From positions 22,805,063 through 22,869,062 of the forward strand of contig NC_135998.1 in the NCBI RefSeq assembly GCF_048128805.1: a stretch of 64,000 nucleotides of DNA. The letters run 5' to 3'. The notes under the pieces were generated by a model that did not search any database, was not told the DNA's origin, and was given only the letters and a program-made list of their open reading frames with translations. Positions 1 to 12,624 of the stretch are shown in pieces (position 1 is the stretch's first letter; the number at the start of each line of letters is the position of its first letter). The DNA comes from Centroberyx gerrardi. Taxonomy: Eukaryota > Chordata > Actinopteri > Beryciformes > Berycidae. Position numbers and translations under genes: made by a program.

Positions 1-2467
1 GTGGGTGTGAGAGAAATGAAGTCCCAAGATATTAAGACTCATCTTTTTTCATCTCTCCTCCTCATTTGTTTTTTCCATGTTTTTTGACCTGAAAGGTTGC
101 AACCCACAGAAGAGCTCCCTTTCCCGCCCCTCTGCGCTAAATAAAGGACGTGTTTCGACAGAGGCACACTTTCCTGAAGAAGGACCAACATGCATCAGCA
201 GTTATGTTTTGTTTCCTGGCTAGTTTTGTAATGGCTAGTTAATGGCTTATTCACATTCCTGATGAATTTCTTAATTTTTTGTGACCTGAGAAATCTTTGA
301 TAGACTGTAAAAGAAATATTGATTTGAATAAACATTTTTACAATTTTGTTGTGTTCAACTCTCCATTGACACTCCACAAAATAACGGGTGCTTAGATCTA
401 CTTTTATTGAGGTTCTCCTGATCAACACTGTCACCAAGTGCAGGATTATTCCTATTCAACATCAGTTTCCATGTTTGTGTGGCAGACTCATATTTTCAGT
501 TTACTGAATCTGTTCAAATATTGACCAACACAGACAGCAGTGAGCATTTCTATGGTCAAGTTCGTGCATTTTAAGACATTTGGTAGATGACAAACATATA
601 AACCGAATGTGTGGGTGAATATAAACCACAACACGCAAAACCCAAATCTTGTTTATGTTACAAATAAAGAAACTTGGAAACTTAAACAGAGACTTCTCAG
701 ACACTTTGAGATAGCAAAGGATTGCTCATGTTTGTATAAACCAAAGTCCAATCACTCAGTCAGTCACACAGGTGCCTCCTCTCAATCCATAAATGAGTAT
801 TAAACAAATGACTTAAAATAGGAGGAGAATCTTTCTTTAACTTGAATGAAATTCAAACATTTAAGCATAAAGTCTTTAATGATGCACTCAACATGCAATA
901 CTAGGTTTTCAGGAAAATGTAGGGATGACGGCAAAAACAACATACTGGTAAGACCATGCTAATAAATTGTCATTACAACATAAAAAAAACCCACCAAGAA
1001 CTTTTACAGATAAAGATAAACCAAATGGCATGTTAATTCATGCTGAAAACCCCCCCCAAAAAAACATGTTTCAGGTAATAAATATGGCATCCTCGTCTCA
1101 GAATGCATAGCATGATTGTGAGATTAAGCCTGGTGACCATTGAGGATATTTCTGTAAAACATATTAAATAATGATTTGGCTATCGCTAAACAAGTTTGCC
1201 ATAAAGGAAGGGACAAATTAGGCTTGTGTTCATTATTTTGGCCTAAAGCATTTCTTCAGTATCCAAACAAATGTGGGATTCCAAGGCTCAGTATCATGAG
1301 GAAATGTCTCAATGTATAGGTTTACTACTATATTTTGAGGGTCCCGTCAAACCACAGAAATATTAAGCAAAAGAAGTGATTTTACCGAACAAAAATATAC
1401 TGTAGGATAACTCTGCATACAAGTTACAGTACAGGATTTCACATTAGTGTCATGCAGGAGCATAATGAGTTGCTGCCCTATCGAAGTATTAACCCGCCCT
1501 CACAACTAGTTGAGAGGGGCTTCTTGACAAATACCATGCTTTCAACTACAGTATCTACAATACTAGGTAATGTGAGATAGAAAATATACTTCTTAAGGCA
1601 AATATGTTCAGCAGTAAGTCCTTCACATTGCCGTGAGAGAGGCAAAAACAATATTCTAATATAATCAAATGAAATGATTGATTAAAAAAAGACATATCAA
1701 GAAGCTCACTTTAAATAATGTTCTTCAAAGGCTTTACAAAGGCATATATCCATTTGCAAAAAACGGGACAAGATAGAAAAAAACCCCACTGATGATCAAA
1801 ATGTGCCATTTTAGCAGCGTCTGTACCATCCATTAAGTCCATGGTTCTTTATGTGTGTAAAGGACATTTTTCCACTTTGCTAAACTCCATCTCCCGATAC
1901 ATAATTCAGGAGTTGTTGGTGTCAGTGCTCGAGTACCGCAGAGACAGAACTGTGACCCACAAAGAAACCTCACACCTCCGCTACAGACGGAGCTCAAAGA
2001 ATAATATTTAGCTACTCCTCTTCACATTTCTCAGCAACATACGGTATGTTGAAACGGTCGTCTCATTCCTAAGCAACTGATATTGAAATGGTTTTGTGAA
2101 CAGAACAGACTCTAATGTCATGCTAACAGCACATCTGCAGCCATCAAGAGCAGAATTTTTAGTGCCACCTTGCTTTGTTCTCATTATTAAATCAAGCTAG
2201 TTAATAATTACCCAGCTTGATTCAGCTGTCATCGCTCCATCTCCTTCTTGTGCTAGACACAGTAACTCCCCTTGTTGCTCAACTCAACATTTTCTTAGCG
2301 AGGGAGAGGTCCATTGATTCCTAAAGGGTTCTACGATTTCTACTATCATATTTTTCTTCTTTTTTTTTCCACTTTCACCATTCCTTCCATCCCCCAGCGA
2401 GGGCTGAGGACAGGGCGAAGGGGTCTGCCGGCCCCCGTTTTTGTTTTGCACCATCTGTCCAGTCCAG
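1..2467. other. non-coding DNA downstream of dolk, including its 3' UTR
   Basis: No convincing coding exon is seen on either strand in this AT-rich 2.4 kb; the short open frames have no family resemblance and no splice context. The part next to the dolk stop codon must be its 3' UTR. Minus-strand poly(A) signal candidates are an ATTAAA at 875-880 and an AATAAA at 403-408, so the 3' UTR could be about 1.6-2.0 kb, but the end cannot be fixed from sequence alone. There are a few short homopolymer runs and no recognisable transposon ends. Confidence 0.6.
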
Positions 2468-4039
2468 TTAAAGCAACAGCAGGATGAAGAGGTAGAGCGG
2501 GAGGAGGAGGTTGTCTATTTGGGAGGTGTAGGCCTCCAGCATGGCCACCAGCGTGATAGAGCCGACAATCCAAGAGTAGGTGGAGTTCAGATTAATGCTC
2601 CCATCAAAGATGAGGAACATCGCCACAGCAATGATCTGGGCGAACACGGATGTCGCGGTCCCCTCCATGGTTTTCTTCGTGCCCGGCCAGCGAATCTCCC
2701 CCATGGTGCTGCCGAACACGGACGCCACGGTGTCCCCGACCCCCACGGCCAGCACACCCGCGTAAGGCACCAGGCCGCCCGCACCGGGAAGTATCCCCTT
2801 CGGAGCGCAGGGCCCGGGGAACAGCCATATGGGCAGAGACATGCCCAGCAGCAGGTAGATGTGGGTCAGGATGAGAGGCCCAGAGTCCCGCTCATCCAGG
2901 AACAAGGTGAGCAGCTGCCTGAGGAGCTGTCCCAGTGGCCGGATACGGAAGTACCGCACATACTCCAACAGCAAGAAAACTGCCAGGCAGCCCACAGACG
3001 CCACGTGGAGCAGCTGCCGGTCGTACACCAGCCCCGGGACATAGGTGGCCACCACAATCAGATGGAAATACTTCCTGACAACAGTCGAGGCCTGGTGCTT
3101 CTTCGACCCAGACTGGCGCTGGTAGTTCTGGTGCAACACAACACAGGTGGCCACGCTAGCCAGGAGCACCCAGTACCCCAGCAAGCAGAGTCTTCTCTCA
3201 TTTAATGTGACAAAGTCCAGCAGCCACATGATGGGGTGCCGGCCGATGAACAGGGAGAGCCACGGCATGAGGATTCCCAGACCCAGAACGGCTGTCATCA
3301 TGTGGAAGAAGAGCGAGGACACCCAGGTCTCAGACTCCATGAAGCAGAAGAGCAGGGCAAAGAAAACCCCCAGCAACAGAGAGCCCACCACTACCACTGG
3401 AAGGAAGTAGTTCACCGGGTCACCTTTGACCTCTGCCAGGCTCAGGGAGCGCTTGATGAGCTGGTTGACGATGAAACTGATTCCTCCAACGATGAGGAGC
3501 GCCTCTCCAGGAGTGAAGCAGCGTGGCAGCAGGTAGAGCACAATGAGGCTGAGATAGACGAAGATCAGCAGTACCTCTAAGACCTCGATGACCTCGGACA
3601 CGGTCAGCGTCTGTTTGGTTGTATAGAGGATTGCGCTGCCTGCCATGCCTGCGATCACACAGGTGTTTGTGGGCACCGGCCTTGTGATGCCCAGCACAAT
3701 AAGGGACAGAAAGAGAGCCAGCATCATGCCTGTGACGGTGATCACCATGGAGAAGCGCTCAAAGTAGACGTTCCCTGAGGCAGAGCACTTCTCTCGTAGC
3801 ACTAGGCCCAGCAAGGGCATCACCATGGAGGCCGGGACGATGCCGCTGTTCGCCGACGGACGGAACTGAAACACGGCGCCACCCGACCTGAGCAGGCGGT
3901 CCCATTTGTGCTGTACGTAGAAAGCTTGGATGAAGAGGGCTATGCTGCACCAGGAGTGCTGGTTCCAGACCACCATGTGGACACACAGGACCACTGCCAA
4001 AACTACAGTAGACTCCACTAACACCGGGTTGATCTGCAT
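2468..4039 (-). CDS. dolk: dolichol kinase
   Basis: Dolichol kinase is the ER membrane enzyme that uses CTP to phosphorylate dolichol, making dolichyl phosphate for N-glycosylation, O-mannosylation and GPI anchors. The single coding exon encodes 523 residues (human protein 538) ending in TAA at 2468-2470. It is a polytopic membrane protein with about a dozen or more hydrophobic segments and a very hydrophobic C-terminus ([13 protein letters not shown]). Family signatures are [32 protein letters not shown], and the CTP-binding stretch around residues 433-461 ([19 protein letters not shown], then GTKK). I chose the ATG at 4039 ([10 protein letters not shown]). The frame stays open to 4102 only through a TTG that lies upstream of a good acceptor (exon start 4093), so that extension is not coding. 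It is divergent to nup188, as in human. No frameshift is seen. Confidence 0.96.
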   Translation of the reverse strand: MQINPVLVESTVVLAVVLCVHMVVWNQHSWCSIALFIQAFYVQHKWDRLLRSGGAVFQFRPSANSGIVPASMVMPLLGLVLREKCSASGNVYFERFSMVITVTGMMLALFLSLIVLGITRPVPTNTCVIAGMAGSAILYTTKQTLTVSEVIEVLEVLLIFVYLSLIVLYLLPRCFTPGEALLIVGGISFIVNQLIKRSLSLAEVKGDPVNYFLPVVVVGSLLLGVFFALLFCFMESETWVSSLFFHMMTAVLGLGILMPWLSLFIGRHPIMWLLDFVTLNERRLCLLGYWVLLASVATCVVLHQNYQRQSGSKKHQASTVVRKYFHLIVVATYVPGLVYDRQLLHVASVGCLAVFLLLEYVRYFRIRPLGQLLRQLLTLFLDERDSGPLILTHIYLLLGMSLPIWLFPGPCAPKGILPGAGGLVPYAGVLAVGVGDTVASVFGSTMGEIRWPGTKKTMEGTATSVFAQIIAVAMFLIFDGSINLNSTYSWIVGSITLVAMLEAYTSQIDNLLLPLYLFILLLL

Positions 4040-4170
4040 GGCTGCAGGGTGGAGACAGGCAGGGAGGGAGGAGGGGCGATCTGAACAGATGCTCTGAAAC
4101 AATGAATGCTGTCTTCTGTCAGTTCCTCTCTCTAGTGCACATCATCATGTGTCAGGCACTCTTCACTCAC

Positions 4171-4185
4171 CGCAGAAGTCTTGAT
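4171..4185 (-). other. dolk: predicted 15-nt 5' UTR exon of dolk
   Basis: On the minus strand an acceptor (CTTTTAACAG) is followed by 15 bases and then a consensus donor GTGAGTG at 4164-4170. The coding exon's own acceptor (TTGTTTCAG) ends at 4094, so its leader begins at 4093. A micro-exon of this size is a splice-site prediction only. Confidence 0.4.
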
Positions 4186-4906
4186 CTGTTAAAAGAAAAA
4201 TTAAAACGACACAATTAGTCATGTTAGCATTCTGAGCGGAAATGTATGAATCACCACAAAATGACAATATACCAATTTGTGAAGATAATTCTATATATTT
4301 ACCTAAGTAATTATACTATTCTAAATTACTGAATTTAGCATTTTGAGACTATTTGTTCTGGAGGCACTGTAATAAGTCCATGAGTCATCATGGCTTATCC
4401 TAACACTGAACTTTGGTCTACTATCATGCTTTCTGTCATGAACTATGGCCACACTGAACATTCACCCATGTTTTGTGCAAACCACAAAACTGTCTGGCAG
4501 ATGAATGACACCCCAAGAGAAATGCCTGCTCTTTCCTCAGCCTTAGTTGCAACCTTTTGTTCTTGTGACTCGAGGTGGGGGTGGAGGAGGTTGGACTGAC
4601 TTTCAAGCCAAATTACCACTGGAGATGACATTAGCGCCTGGACATCATATCTGACGAATGTGATGAAAAGAAAAACGTCTATACTCATTTTGGATTTACC
4701 ACATCCATGCTAATGCAGCCCACCGGGGCCGGCTAGCTGTCACTGAAGTGAGAAATGCAGCCAAGCCAAGGATGCTGCAACCCCGGCCAGCTTCTAGCTA
4801 ACAGCAAAATGCAGCTGACTCCACCGAGTTAGCATAGCGCTACAGAGTACTAAACTACTGCCGGAGTGAAGATTAAATTAATGTCGTACAATGCGAGTGT
4901 ACGTAC

Positions 4907-5040
4907 CACATAGGTGCCGTGTTGTCTGGACGGAGGTGTGCTGTGAGAGGAAGCGGTGTCCGTCCTTTTGACAATTTTCTTCCCCCTGTCAGCAGCAGCG
5001 CTTCTCACACCCAGTAGGAGGTGGCCATGTTTGACAGCCA
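4907..5040 (-). other. dolk: probable dolk first (non-coding) exon
   Basis: The minus strand carries a donor GTACGT at 4901-4906 after a GC-richer stretch, immediately below the head-to-head promoter region. The stretch has an open frame with no resemblance to dolichol kinase, so it is read as 5' UTR. The transcription start at about 5040 is a guess, based on a CACGTG E-box at 5044-5049 just upstream. Confidence 0.35.
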
Positions 5041-5530
5041 AGTCACGTGGTACACCGACAAATATCCGTTAAAGACGTGATTTTCATTCTTTTGGGATTT
5101 ATTATTTCATATTAGGTAATGTGTTATGATTTAGTGTTGTTAAGAAAGCGTGTATTATCGATTAAAAATATTTTAGATTTACGTGTGGATCGGGTGCGGG
5201 TCAAGTAATCAGTCACGAGAGAGAACTTTCAGATCGGTAGGGGAGGAGTATGACAAGAATTAAAGAGAAAATAGGGCACTCTTTTGAAATTAGAATATAA
5301 AATATGAATACATAAAATATTAAACATGCATAATTGAAAGAAGAAAAATATGTTGGATATTGGCTATTCTGTCAATAACTTGTTAACAAAATATTTAGGG
5401 GCACTGTGATGAATGTATTTGATATGTGGAACAGTTTACAGTTTACTGGCTGCAGTTGAAGTGAATCTTTTGTTTTGACCTACAGAGGGAAATAATATGC
5501 CTGGAAGCGTTCAAACTGCCACAAATTCAT

Positions 5531-5631
5531 AGGAAGAAGAAGCAGTAGGAGCAGCAGCAGAAGAAGAAGAAGACGAAGAAGAAGAAGAAGAAGAAGAAGA
5601 AGACGAAGACGACGACGACGAAGAAGAAGAT
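5531..5631. repeat. GAA/GAC/GCA trinucleotide tract
   Basis: About 100 bp of nearly pure purine-rich triplets, mostly GAA with GAC and GCA interruptions, in the promoter interval. On one strand it is almost entirely purine, so it could adopt unusual (triplex) structure. It resembles the GAA-rich tail of the repeat at 5849-5936 and may be a second insertion's tail. Confidence 0.8.
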
Positions 5632-5848
5632 GCAACAGCAAACAAATTGTTTTTGATGTCAGTAAAACTAGTAGGCCTATATGATATTAATTATTATTAA
5701 TAATTAAATTAAGCATAACAATTTAACATTAGAGGGCCTTCTTGGGAAGTCATCAAGCAATATATAGTTACATCAACAAATTCTTAAAAGAAACTGGTTT
5801 AGCTGAAAGAATATAATTCTATTCTATTTTTTTTCCTGCATAATCTCC

Positions 5849-5936
5849 TGGTCCACACTCCCGTTCAGTAGGCGGCGGTAATGCACCTTGAGTTGGTTTG
5901 CCAACCGCCAATAAATATGGAAAAGAAGAAGAAGAG
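5849..5936 (+). repeat. short dispersed repeat ending in a GAA tail (unclassified retroposon 3' end)
   Basis: A roughly 75-bp segment (GGTCCACACTCCCG..., GGCGGTAATGCACC, then GGTTTGCCAACCGCC) is followed by AATAAATATGGAAAA and a (GAA)n run. I recognise this arrangement as a high-copy fish sequence with a GAA tail, but I cannot name the family with certainty. Its tail ends about 47 bp before the nup188 start codon, so it probably forms part of the nup188 5' leader or core promoter. Confidence 0.5.
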
Positions 5937-5983
5937 GACGATGACGACGCAAGACAACAACCAATCACATGGCAGGGAGGACG

Positions 5984-6723
5984 ATGGCGGAATCGGAGCT
6001 GTGTGTCAGGTAGGCAAATAACGTTAAACTTTTACACGTCTACATGGACGATATATTTAGTTAAAACTGCGAAAGGGTGGAGCTCGTGTACTTAGTGCGC
6101 ACATTTGCTATTTTAACGCCTTGACACACATACTTTTAAATTTGGCAATCTGTCTATTTAGCTATTAGCACCACGCTAACTTAGCTTAGCAACTGCTCGC
6201 AGTTCCATTTGAATGGCTTTGCAGCGCGGTCCGCCGCATGACAACAACAGCATGTCACCACTTTGAACTCAGCAAAGTTGGCTAGTGAGCTACTGCTTAT
6301 TTAGCTAGCTGGGGAGCGGCGTTACAACACTGCTAACTAACTTCAGTCTGACTCAGTTTACAAGATGCTTGGGTTTTAGCTCCAACGATGAGACTAGTTG
6401 GTGGCAATGTATGGTGGTGGCCAAGGGCGTAACGTTAGTTTTCATTTCGTTTATGGGGATGGGGAAAACACTAACTAGAATATTTGAACGCACTTAATGG
6501 AAAATATTGCCAATCAGTTTGTGAGCAGTTTGGAAGTGGAATAGGAGCCACAACTGATGCATGAAACCATCCTAGCCTTCGGACAGGTCCATAGATAACC
6601 GAACGGGACGGTACAATGAACAACACTGGCTTTTCGGTCAATTCACAGTGAGGGAATACATGGATAGGTAAAGATAAAGAAGGATGCTAAAATCGCAGCC
6701 ATGAGTGCTAAAAGTTATGGTTT

Positions 6724-6763
<40 letters not shown>

Positions 6764-9700
6764 CAGCACAAAGTCAGTCCAGGCTTAATAAGATAGGTAA
6801 AACAGTTAGCTACAAGTAGTCAGAAAACTTCCATTAGTTTCTAAGTTGCACCGATACCCACATTACATTTGGATAACTATGCAAGTATCAGTGATACCAA
6901 ATTATAACAAGACTTGCTATCCTTAATTACATTAATAATTTATGATTGTTTCTGTGGTGCTGATTTTCTAATAATCTGAGGGCAGGTGTTCACAAAGCTA
7001 CAAGCCCTGTCGAAATGTAATTCATTTAAAACTGATTGGTTGGTTTCTGTGAAGTACTAGGCAGTGCCAAATAGCAGCCAAAGCTGGTTAGCTAAAGGGC
7101 ACTATTTTACAATATTTATCTCAGATGATGCCATTGTGCTGGTCAGAATCTGCAAAGAAATACACTCAGTCTAACACCTAAATGTCAATAACAAACCAAC
7201 AAATCTAACTTTTATAATTGCTTTTTCCAAATATTAGCCTGATATACCAGCAAAACATTTGAATATTCTGCTAAATGATGTTTCAGCTTGTGACATGAAG
7301 CAGGGAATGAGAGTAACTGTTTACTGAAATCATGAGCGTTTCACAGCTCGTACATGGATTGGCCCATTAGTAGGGATGGGATGATAAGTTTATCTCATGA
7401 TACGATTAATGCGCGTTATGGGGTTCACGATTCAATACAGCCACAATAGAATGTGATGCATAAAAGTTCAATGACAACAAAGTCTGACTGTGCAGAATTA
7501 TGTTTATTTCTGAGCCACAAATCTTTCTAGCGATGGCATTGGCTCGCTAGGATGTAAACAACAATTTAAAAATGTCATTACAAAGTGTAAATAATATAAT
7601 TTGGATGAGAGCTTATGAAATTGTGATGGGCAAACCCTCTCATTTGTGATTACTACAGCAGAATAAAATGTAGCTAATATCACGATTCATTTTTCTGCCC
7701 CACGATAAGTATTGTCACTTTTTTGTATTGCGATGTATTGAATTTCGATATATTGTCCCATCCCTACCCACTAGTTCAAATGCTGCTTTCACGTGCCAGT
7801 TCTAAAATAAACTGAGATCTGCTTTCCTACCTTCGGTACTGTCGATGAATTAACGTCGATGAGCACCTTCCTAAAATATACCCATTCTTCACTTAGAAGC
7901 AGTCGAGAGTTGTGGACCATACTACTGGGAAGATCGGCATTGCGAGAGCCGGTAAGTCTTCTTGCAGTCCTTCATAGGGAGCGGGTTGATGAGCACAGTG
8001 TCAAGTGCATGTTACAAGTTGGAGCTTCAAATGTGGCTGCACTGCCAGAAGTAAAGTAAACTGTCTCACTTTTTGTCTATGTGATGTTCTCTGTTCTGTG
8101 GTGCACCCTTGGCGGACAAAGGCTCAGATAGAGGCAGAGCTTGACAGACACTGGGAGAGGCTACATCAAGGACTCAGTTACTACAAGCCGCCCAGGTATA
8201 GTCACGCTTATTTTGATGCAAACATCAGAAACACAAATTCATAGTAACTCAAGGAGTAATTGTCAGTTTCCTGCGTTATAGCTCGTCATCTGCTGGGAAA
8301 GTTAAAGAGAACAAAGATGTTGCCCAACCGTTGAAGGATTTTGGTCTGAGGATCAGTAAACTACTGGTGAGAGTTGACATTTGCTGTTTTATATAAATGA
8401 TATGATGATGCTTTTCCCATTTGGTGGTGGATTTCATGATTATTTCATGCTTGTTGCAGGGTCTTGATGAGCAACAGAGTGTGCAGATTTTACAGTGTTA
8501 CTTACAGGAGGACTACAGAGGAACCCGTAATTCATTAAAGGTATCTGCTCTCTCTTGGATTATTTAGTTGTATTTGAATCCTTGTCTGAAATTAACTTTT
8601 TAGCTCACCTGCCAAGGACTTCTGAATAAAAAAAATAGTACTTGCCAAAAAACGTTTTACCGGCCAAAATAGTCTACATTTTTCATAGAAATGTCACCCT
8701 ACCCATTTTCAATGGTATTTTGTGTACTGTATGTTAATGTAAAACTTGCTTGCTCACTTACGCAATGGATAAAGTTTATAATTCATCATGAAGTGCAACA
8801 GAGATTACAAGAGAGCATTTTGAAGCATTGCTTTGCTTAGATTTGGTAGAACAGGCAAAAACCAAAGACTATGTCCAAGGAATTCACAATTTATGTTCTG
8901 AAAAAGTTACCAGCCAGTGTGTTGGGTCACCCTTATTGATTTATTTGCCAAAAGACAAATTTCACTGGCATTTGGCGCTTAGTGGGTGTTAATTTCAGAC
9001 GCTGGTTGGAATGATGAGATGACACACGTTTTTATTATGAAAGAGACTCAACTGATGGATATCACTGTCTTCCAAACAGGGAGTTCTCCAGGATGAGAGA
9101 CAAAGCCAAACACTGCTGCTGAAGGTCAGAAAACCCTTGAATCCACTCACTCTTCTCTGTGGGAACACTTTATTTAAAATGACTGTTACTTCCTCATTTA
9201 ATCCTTTGATTAAGTATGACTGTCTGTGTGTGTGCACTCACAGATAGCTGACTATTACTATGAGGAGCGCATGTGTCTACTCAGATGTGTCCTTCACCTG
9301 CTGACATACTTTCAAGATGAGCGACATCCCTACAGGGTAAGACGCTGCTACATTTGGGTCACGTCCCACAATTGAGGAACACAACTGCAACTGCCCATTT
9401 CTGCCTGATTAATTTATTTGGTGTTATTTCTGCAGATGAACGTTTTGGTGTATTTGTCTCTATACAGGCTGAGTACTCCAACTGTGTAAATAAACTGGAG
9501 AAAGACCTGGTGAACAACTACCAGTCTCAGTTCGAGAACCTCTTCAAAGCAGAGGCGCCAACATGGGAAACCCATGGAAACCTCATGGTGAGAATTTGGT
9601 TCATATATTTTGTAATCTAAGATCTACATCACAAACACATTCATCACATTTTATGTTTGACATGAAGCTCATACTGATGGTGACATACTGTATGTCCTCT

Positions 9701-12624
9701 TCCAGACGGAGAGGCAGGTGTCGCGGTGGTTCCTCCAGTGTCTGAGAGAACAGTCTCTGCTGCTGGAGATCATCTTCCTGTACTACGCCTACTTTGAGAT
9801 GGGACCCTCCGACCTGCTGAGCTTCACCAAGATGTTCAAGGAGCAGGGCTTTGGTTTGCGGCAGACCAACAGACACCTAGTTGACAAGAGCATGGATGCG
9901 CTGGTTGATCGCATCGGGTAAAAGCACCTAGGCTGTGTGTGTGTGTGTGTCTGTGTGTGTGTTGGGTGGGTGGGGGGGGTGATATACGACTAAAAACAAA
10001 AAAATTTACTTCTGCAAATTGAATAGAGGGAGGGTGCATCTTATTTCCTTAGATGACCTTATGGTTAGGTACGCTGCTTAAAAACTCAGAAGTAATTTAT
10101 CATTTAATGTGGTCTTAAATGTCCTTGTATGTTTGTCTGGCCTGCAGATACTTGAGCTCTCTGATCCTGGTGGAGGGAATGGACATAGACTTCCTTCATA
10201 AGTGCGCCCTGGAGGACTCGACAGAGCAGCACCAGTTCTTCAACGCTCCTGACGTCAGCAAGGTTAGACATGAGTCTCTAAACACAGCCTGCATGGCATC
10301 AGCACATTATAATGGAACAGTAGGTACCTAAAATTGCACTTTGTGCAGAAATCACTGAATTTTGCACCCACGAGGAGAGGTAAATTTAAATTATATTTTG
10401 ACTGAAGTGCGATTGCAGACTGTGCCCGCTCTGGTGGCTATTTTAAAATGAGCTGTGAACCTCACCACAGGGACAGACTGTACTGGCTTTGTGTGACCGT
10501 GACTTAACATCACTTTGCAAGAAGCCTGACAATGGATTGAAATGTTTGTGTGGGAGCACAGGAAACAAAATTGTCTAATTGCCTATTTGCTTCAATTGTG
10601 TGATCCATGGTGGGACTGGTGGCTTCTTAGGTAAAATCTACAATGGCCATACTTAAAATGTACTTTATGACTCCCCTTAGATCAGGGCTCCAGACTAACT
10701 TTTCCACTGGTACTGGTAGCACTGGTAGCACTGGTGCTACCAGTGCTACCAGTGGTCGCACCAGCACATGATTTGGTCGCACCCTTTTTTTTTTTTTTTT
10801 TTTTTCTTTTTTTTTCTTCGTAAATCTTCATATTTCTCATACGCCACCGTGCCCCCAGGAACCTCCGGGAAGCGTCGACCGATGCGTCGAAACCTCCATT
10901 CTTCTGTGTCTCTCTTTCCGCCGACAGAACAGAGGGCTGTCAGGTGGACAGAGCTCGCGCATGTGCATGGAAATAAACGGCAATATGATATAAATGTATA
11001 GATTGTGTGTGTTTGTTTTGACTTACCTCGGTCCCTCTGTCCCAAATGCATCAAGCCAGCCGGTAAAAACTCCGCTGTAGACTGTTAATATACAGAATAA
11101 TAGTCCATACATCCATACTGATCTCCGTTCCAGCGCCTCCGTGCCCCCCCCCCCCCCCCCCCCCCCCCTTACACGTGCACTGATAATGAAAGTGCAGACA
11201 GGGAGAGTGCAGGTAGGGAGAGACCGACTGAGCCAGTGAAGAAGAAAAAGTACTACTTTCAACCACAATGGCTAACGCAGTACCCGTGCTGGAGGGGCAC
11301 CAAAACAGCCTAATGATCATCATGCACTCGCACGAATGCGACCACGTGAAATTTTAACTCGCACACTCAAAAAATGGTTGCATATGCGACCAAAATGGTC
11401 GCAGTCTGGAGCCCTGCCTTAGATGTGTGTAAACTTTGGTGCCTTCTTTACAAACTCCCTCCTAAATATGCCCTTTGCTGCTCTGTAAGCATTTATTCAC
11501 ACAAATTGTACAAAGTAAATAAAGCACCTTACACATCTCATCATCTCAGCCAATACACTGTCTCTGCCTCCTGCAGGAGATGGATCAGCTGCTGCTGACA
11601 TTTGGTGACATCCCTCACCACGCGCCTGTGCTGCTGGCCTGGGTGCTGCTGAGACACACGCTGAGACCGGACGAGTCCAGCCCGGTCATCAGGAGGATAG
11701 GCAACACCTCCCTGCAGCTGGGGGTGTTCAAGTATCTCTCAACCATGTTGAAGGGCCTTGGAGTCTCTGGGAATAATGTAAGAGAATATACTCACTTTGG
11801 TAACTGCAAAACCATCAGAGCACGTGCGTCAAATGATGTTTGAAAAGGGAAAATTTGCATGATTATCAATATCATTCCATGGTCTGAGCAGGGTAAACAC
11901 TATTACTGTGACATATTCTGCATAAGATGACACTGATTTTGCTGTGGATGAGTCCTATTTTGATGTGATTACAATGCATACATGTCACTATATTTTCCAT
12001 TTTTAAAATTTCTTTTTTAAAAATTGAACACAACTTAAAGTTATCAATGTCTAATGCCAGGGCTTTGTTGTACAAACCTTTTTGAATGTTGTACTGTGTT
12101 TATTTCTGCCTCCTCTAATCTGTCTTTCCTTCTCTCCATCCCCAGTGCATGGCAAGCACAGCCAAGATGTGTATCTATGGCCTCCTTTCATTTGTGATCA
12201 CTTCTTTTGAAGAGGAAAGCCTACAGGTATAGAGCCTACATGTCTCTCTATTAACTGTCTCTACTCTCATTCACATTGTAACCCACCTTATCATAACTGA
12301 TGTTGCAGACTGATGGTGTGGTAACACATTGCTCCCATCTGATCGACGCGGCCTGTGAGGTCCTCTCTGCTCCCAGTCTGGCTGAACACTTCTGGGAAAT
12401 GGTGAGAAGAAACGGGAAATAACTCTCGAGAGACAAAAATGGATTAAAAGAAGCAAGAATGGCACTGTTTATGTTGTCCCCTGATTGTGAAATTTCTAAT
12501 CCAGAAGCCCAACATGGGATTGGGAATGATCCTGGACAGTGCTGTCGGGATGTTCCCTCATAAGATTGGCCCACTGTTACAGCTTCTAACTGCACTTCTG
12601 TCAAACAAGTCGACTGTTAAAAAG
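5984..12624 (+). CDS. nup188: nup188 exons 1-14: N-terminal solenoid
   Basis: Exons: 5984-6009, 7897-7951, 8122-8195, 8282-8366, 8460-8540, 9080-9124, 9244-9336, 9468-9587, 9706-9917, 10148-10262, 11577-11777, 12146-12226, 12309-12401, 12505-12624. They encode residues 1-467. Diagnostic conserved strings are SSRELWTILLGRSALRE (exon 2), QIEAELDRHW (exon 3), QCYLQEDYRGTRNSLK (exon 5), YFEMGPSDLL and KEQGFGLRQTNRHLVD (exon 9), LILVEGMDID (exon 10) and LTFGDIPHHAPVLLAW (exon 11). The first intron (1.9 kb) carries a CA microsatellite and a hAT miniature element. The 1.3-kb intron before exon 11 carries another. Confidence 0.95.

Larger units (their letters stand above)
5041..5983. promoter_or_regulatory. 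head-to-head dolk / nup188 promoter interval
   Basis: About 0.94 kb separates the inferred dolk first exon from the nup188 start codon, and the genes are transcribed away from each other. A palindromic CACGTG lies at 5044-5049 on the dolk side. The nup188 side holds a GAA/GAC tract and a short repeat end, listed separately. No TATA box is evident. Joint regulation is inferred from the orientation and from the close divergent pairing of the human genes. Confidence 0.5.

Noticed and set aside
2441..3205. 254-codon plus-strand open frame
   Set aside because: It is the complement of the dolk coding exon, low in complexity (Gln/His/Arg), with no family match; a shadow of the GC-rich real gene.
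4040..4102. N-terminal extension of dolk by 21 residues (frame open to 4102)
   Set aside because: It would start at a TTG, and the stretch runs back through a good splice acceptor into intron sequence; the ATG at 4039 is the first real start in the exon.
4850..5041. 63-codon minus-strand open frame upstream of dolk
   Set aside because: No homology, and a consensus donor lies inside it; read as a 5' UTR exon.
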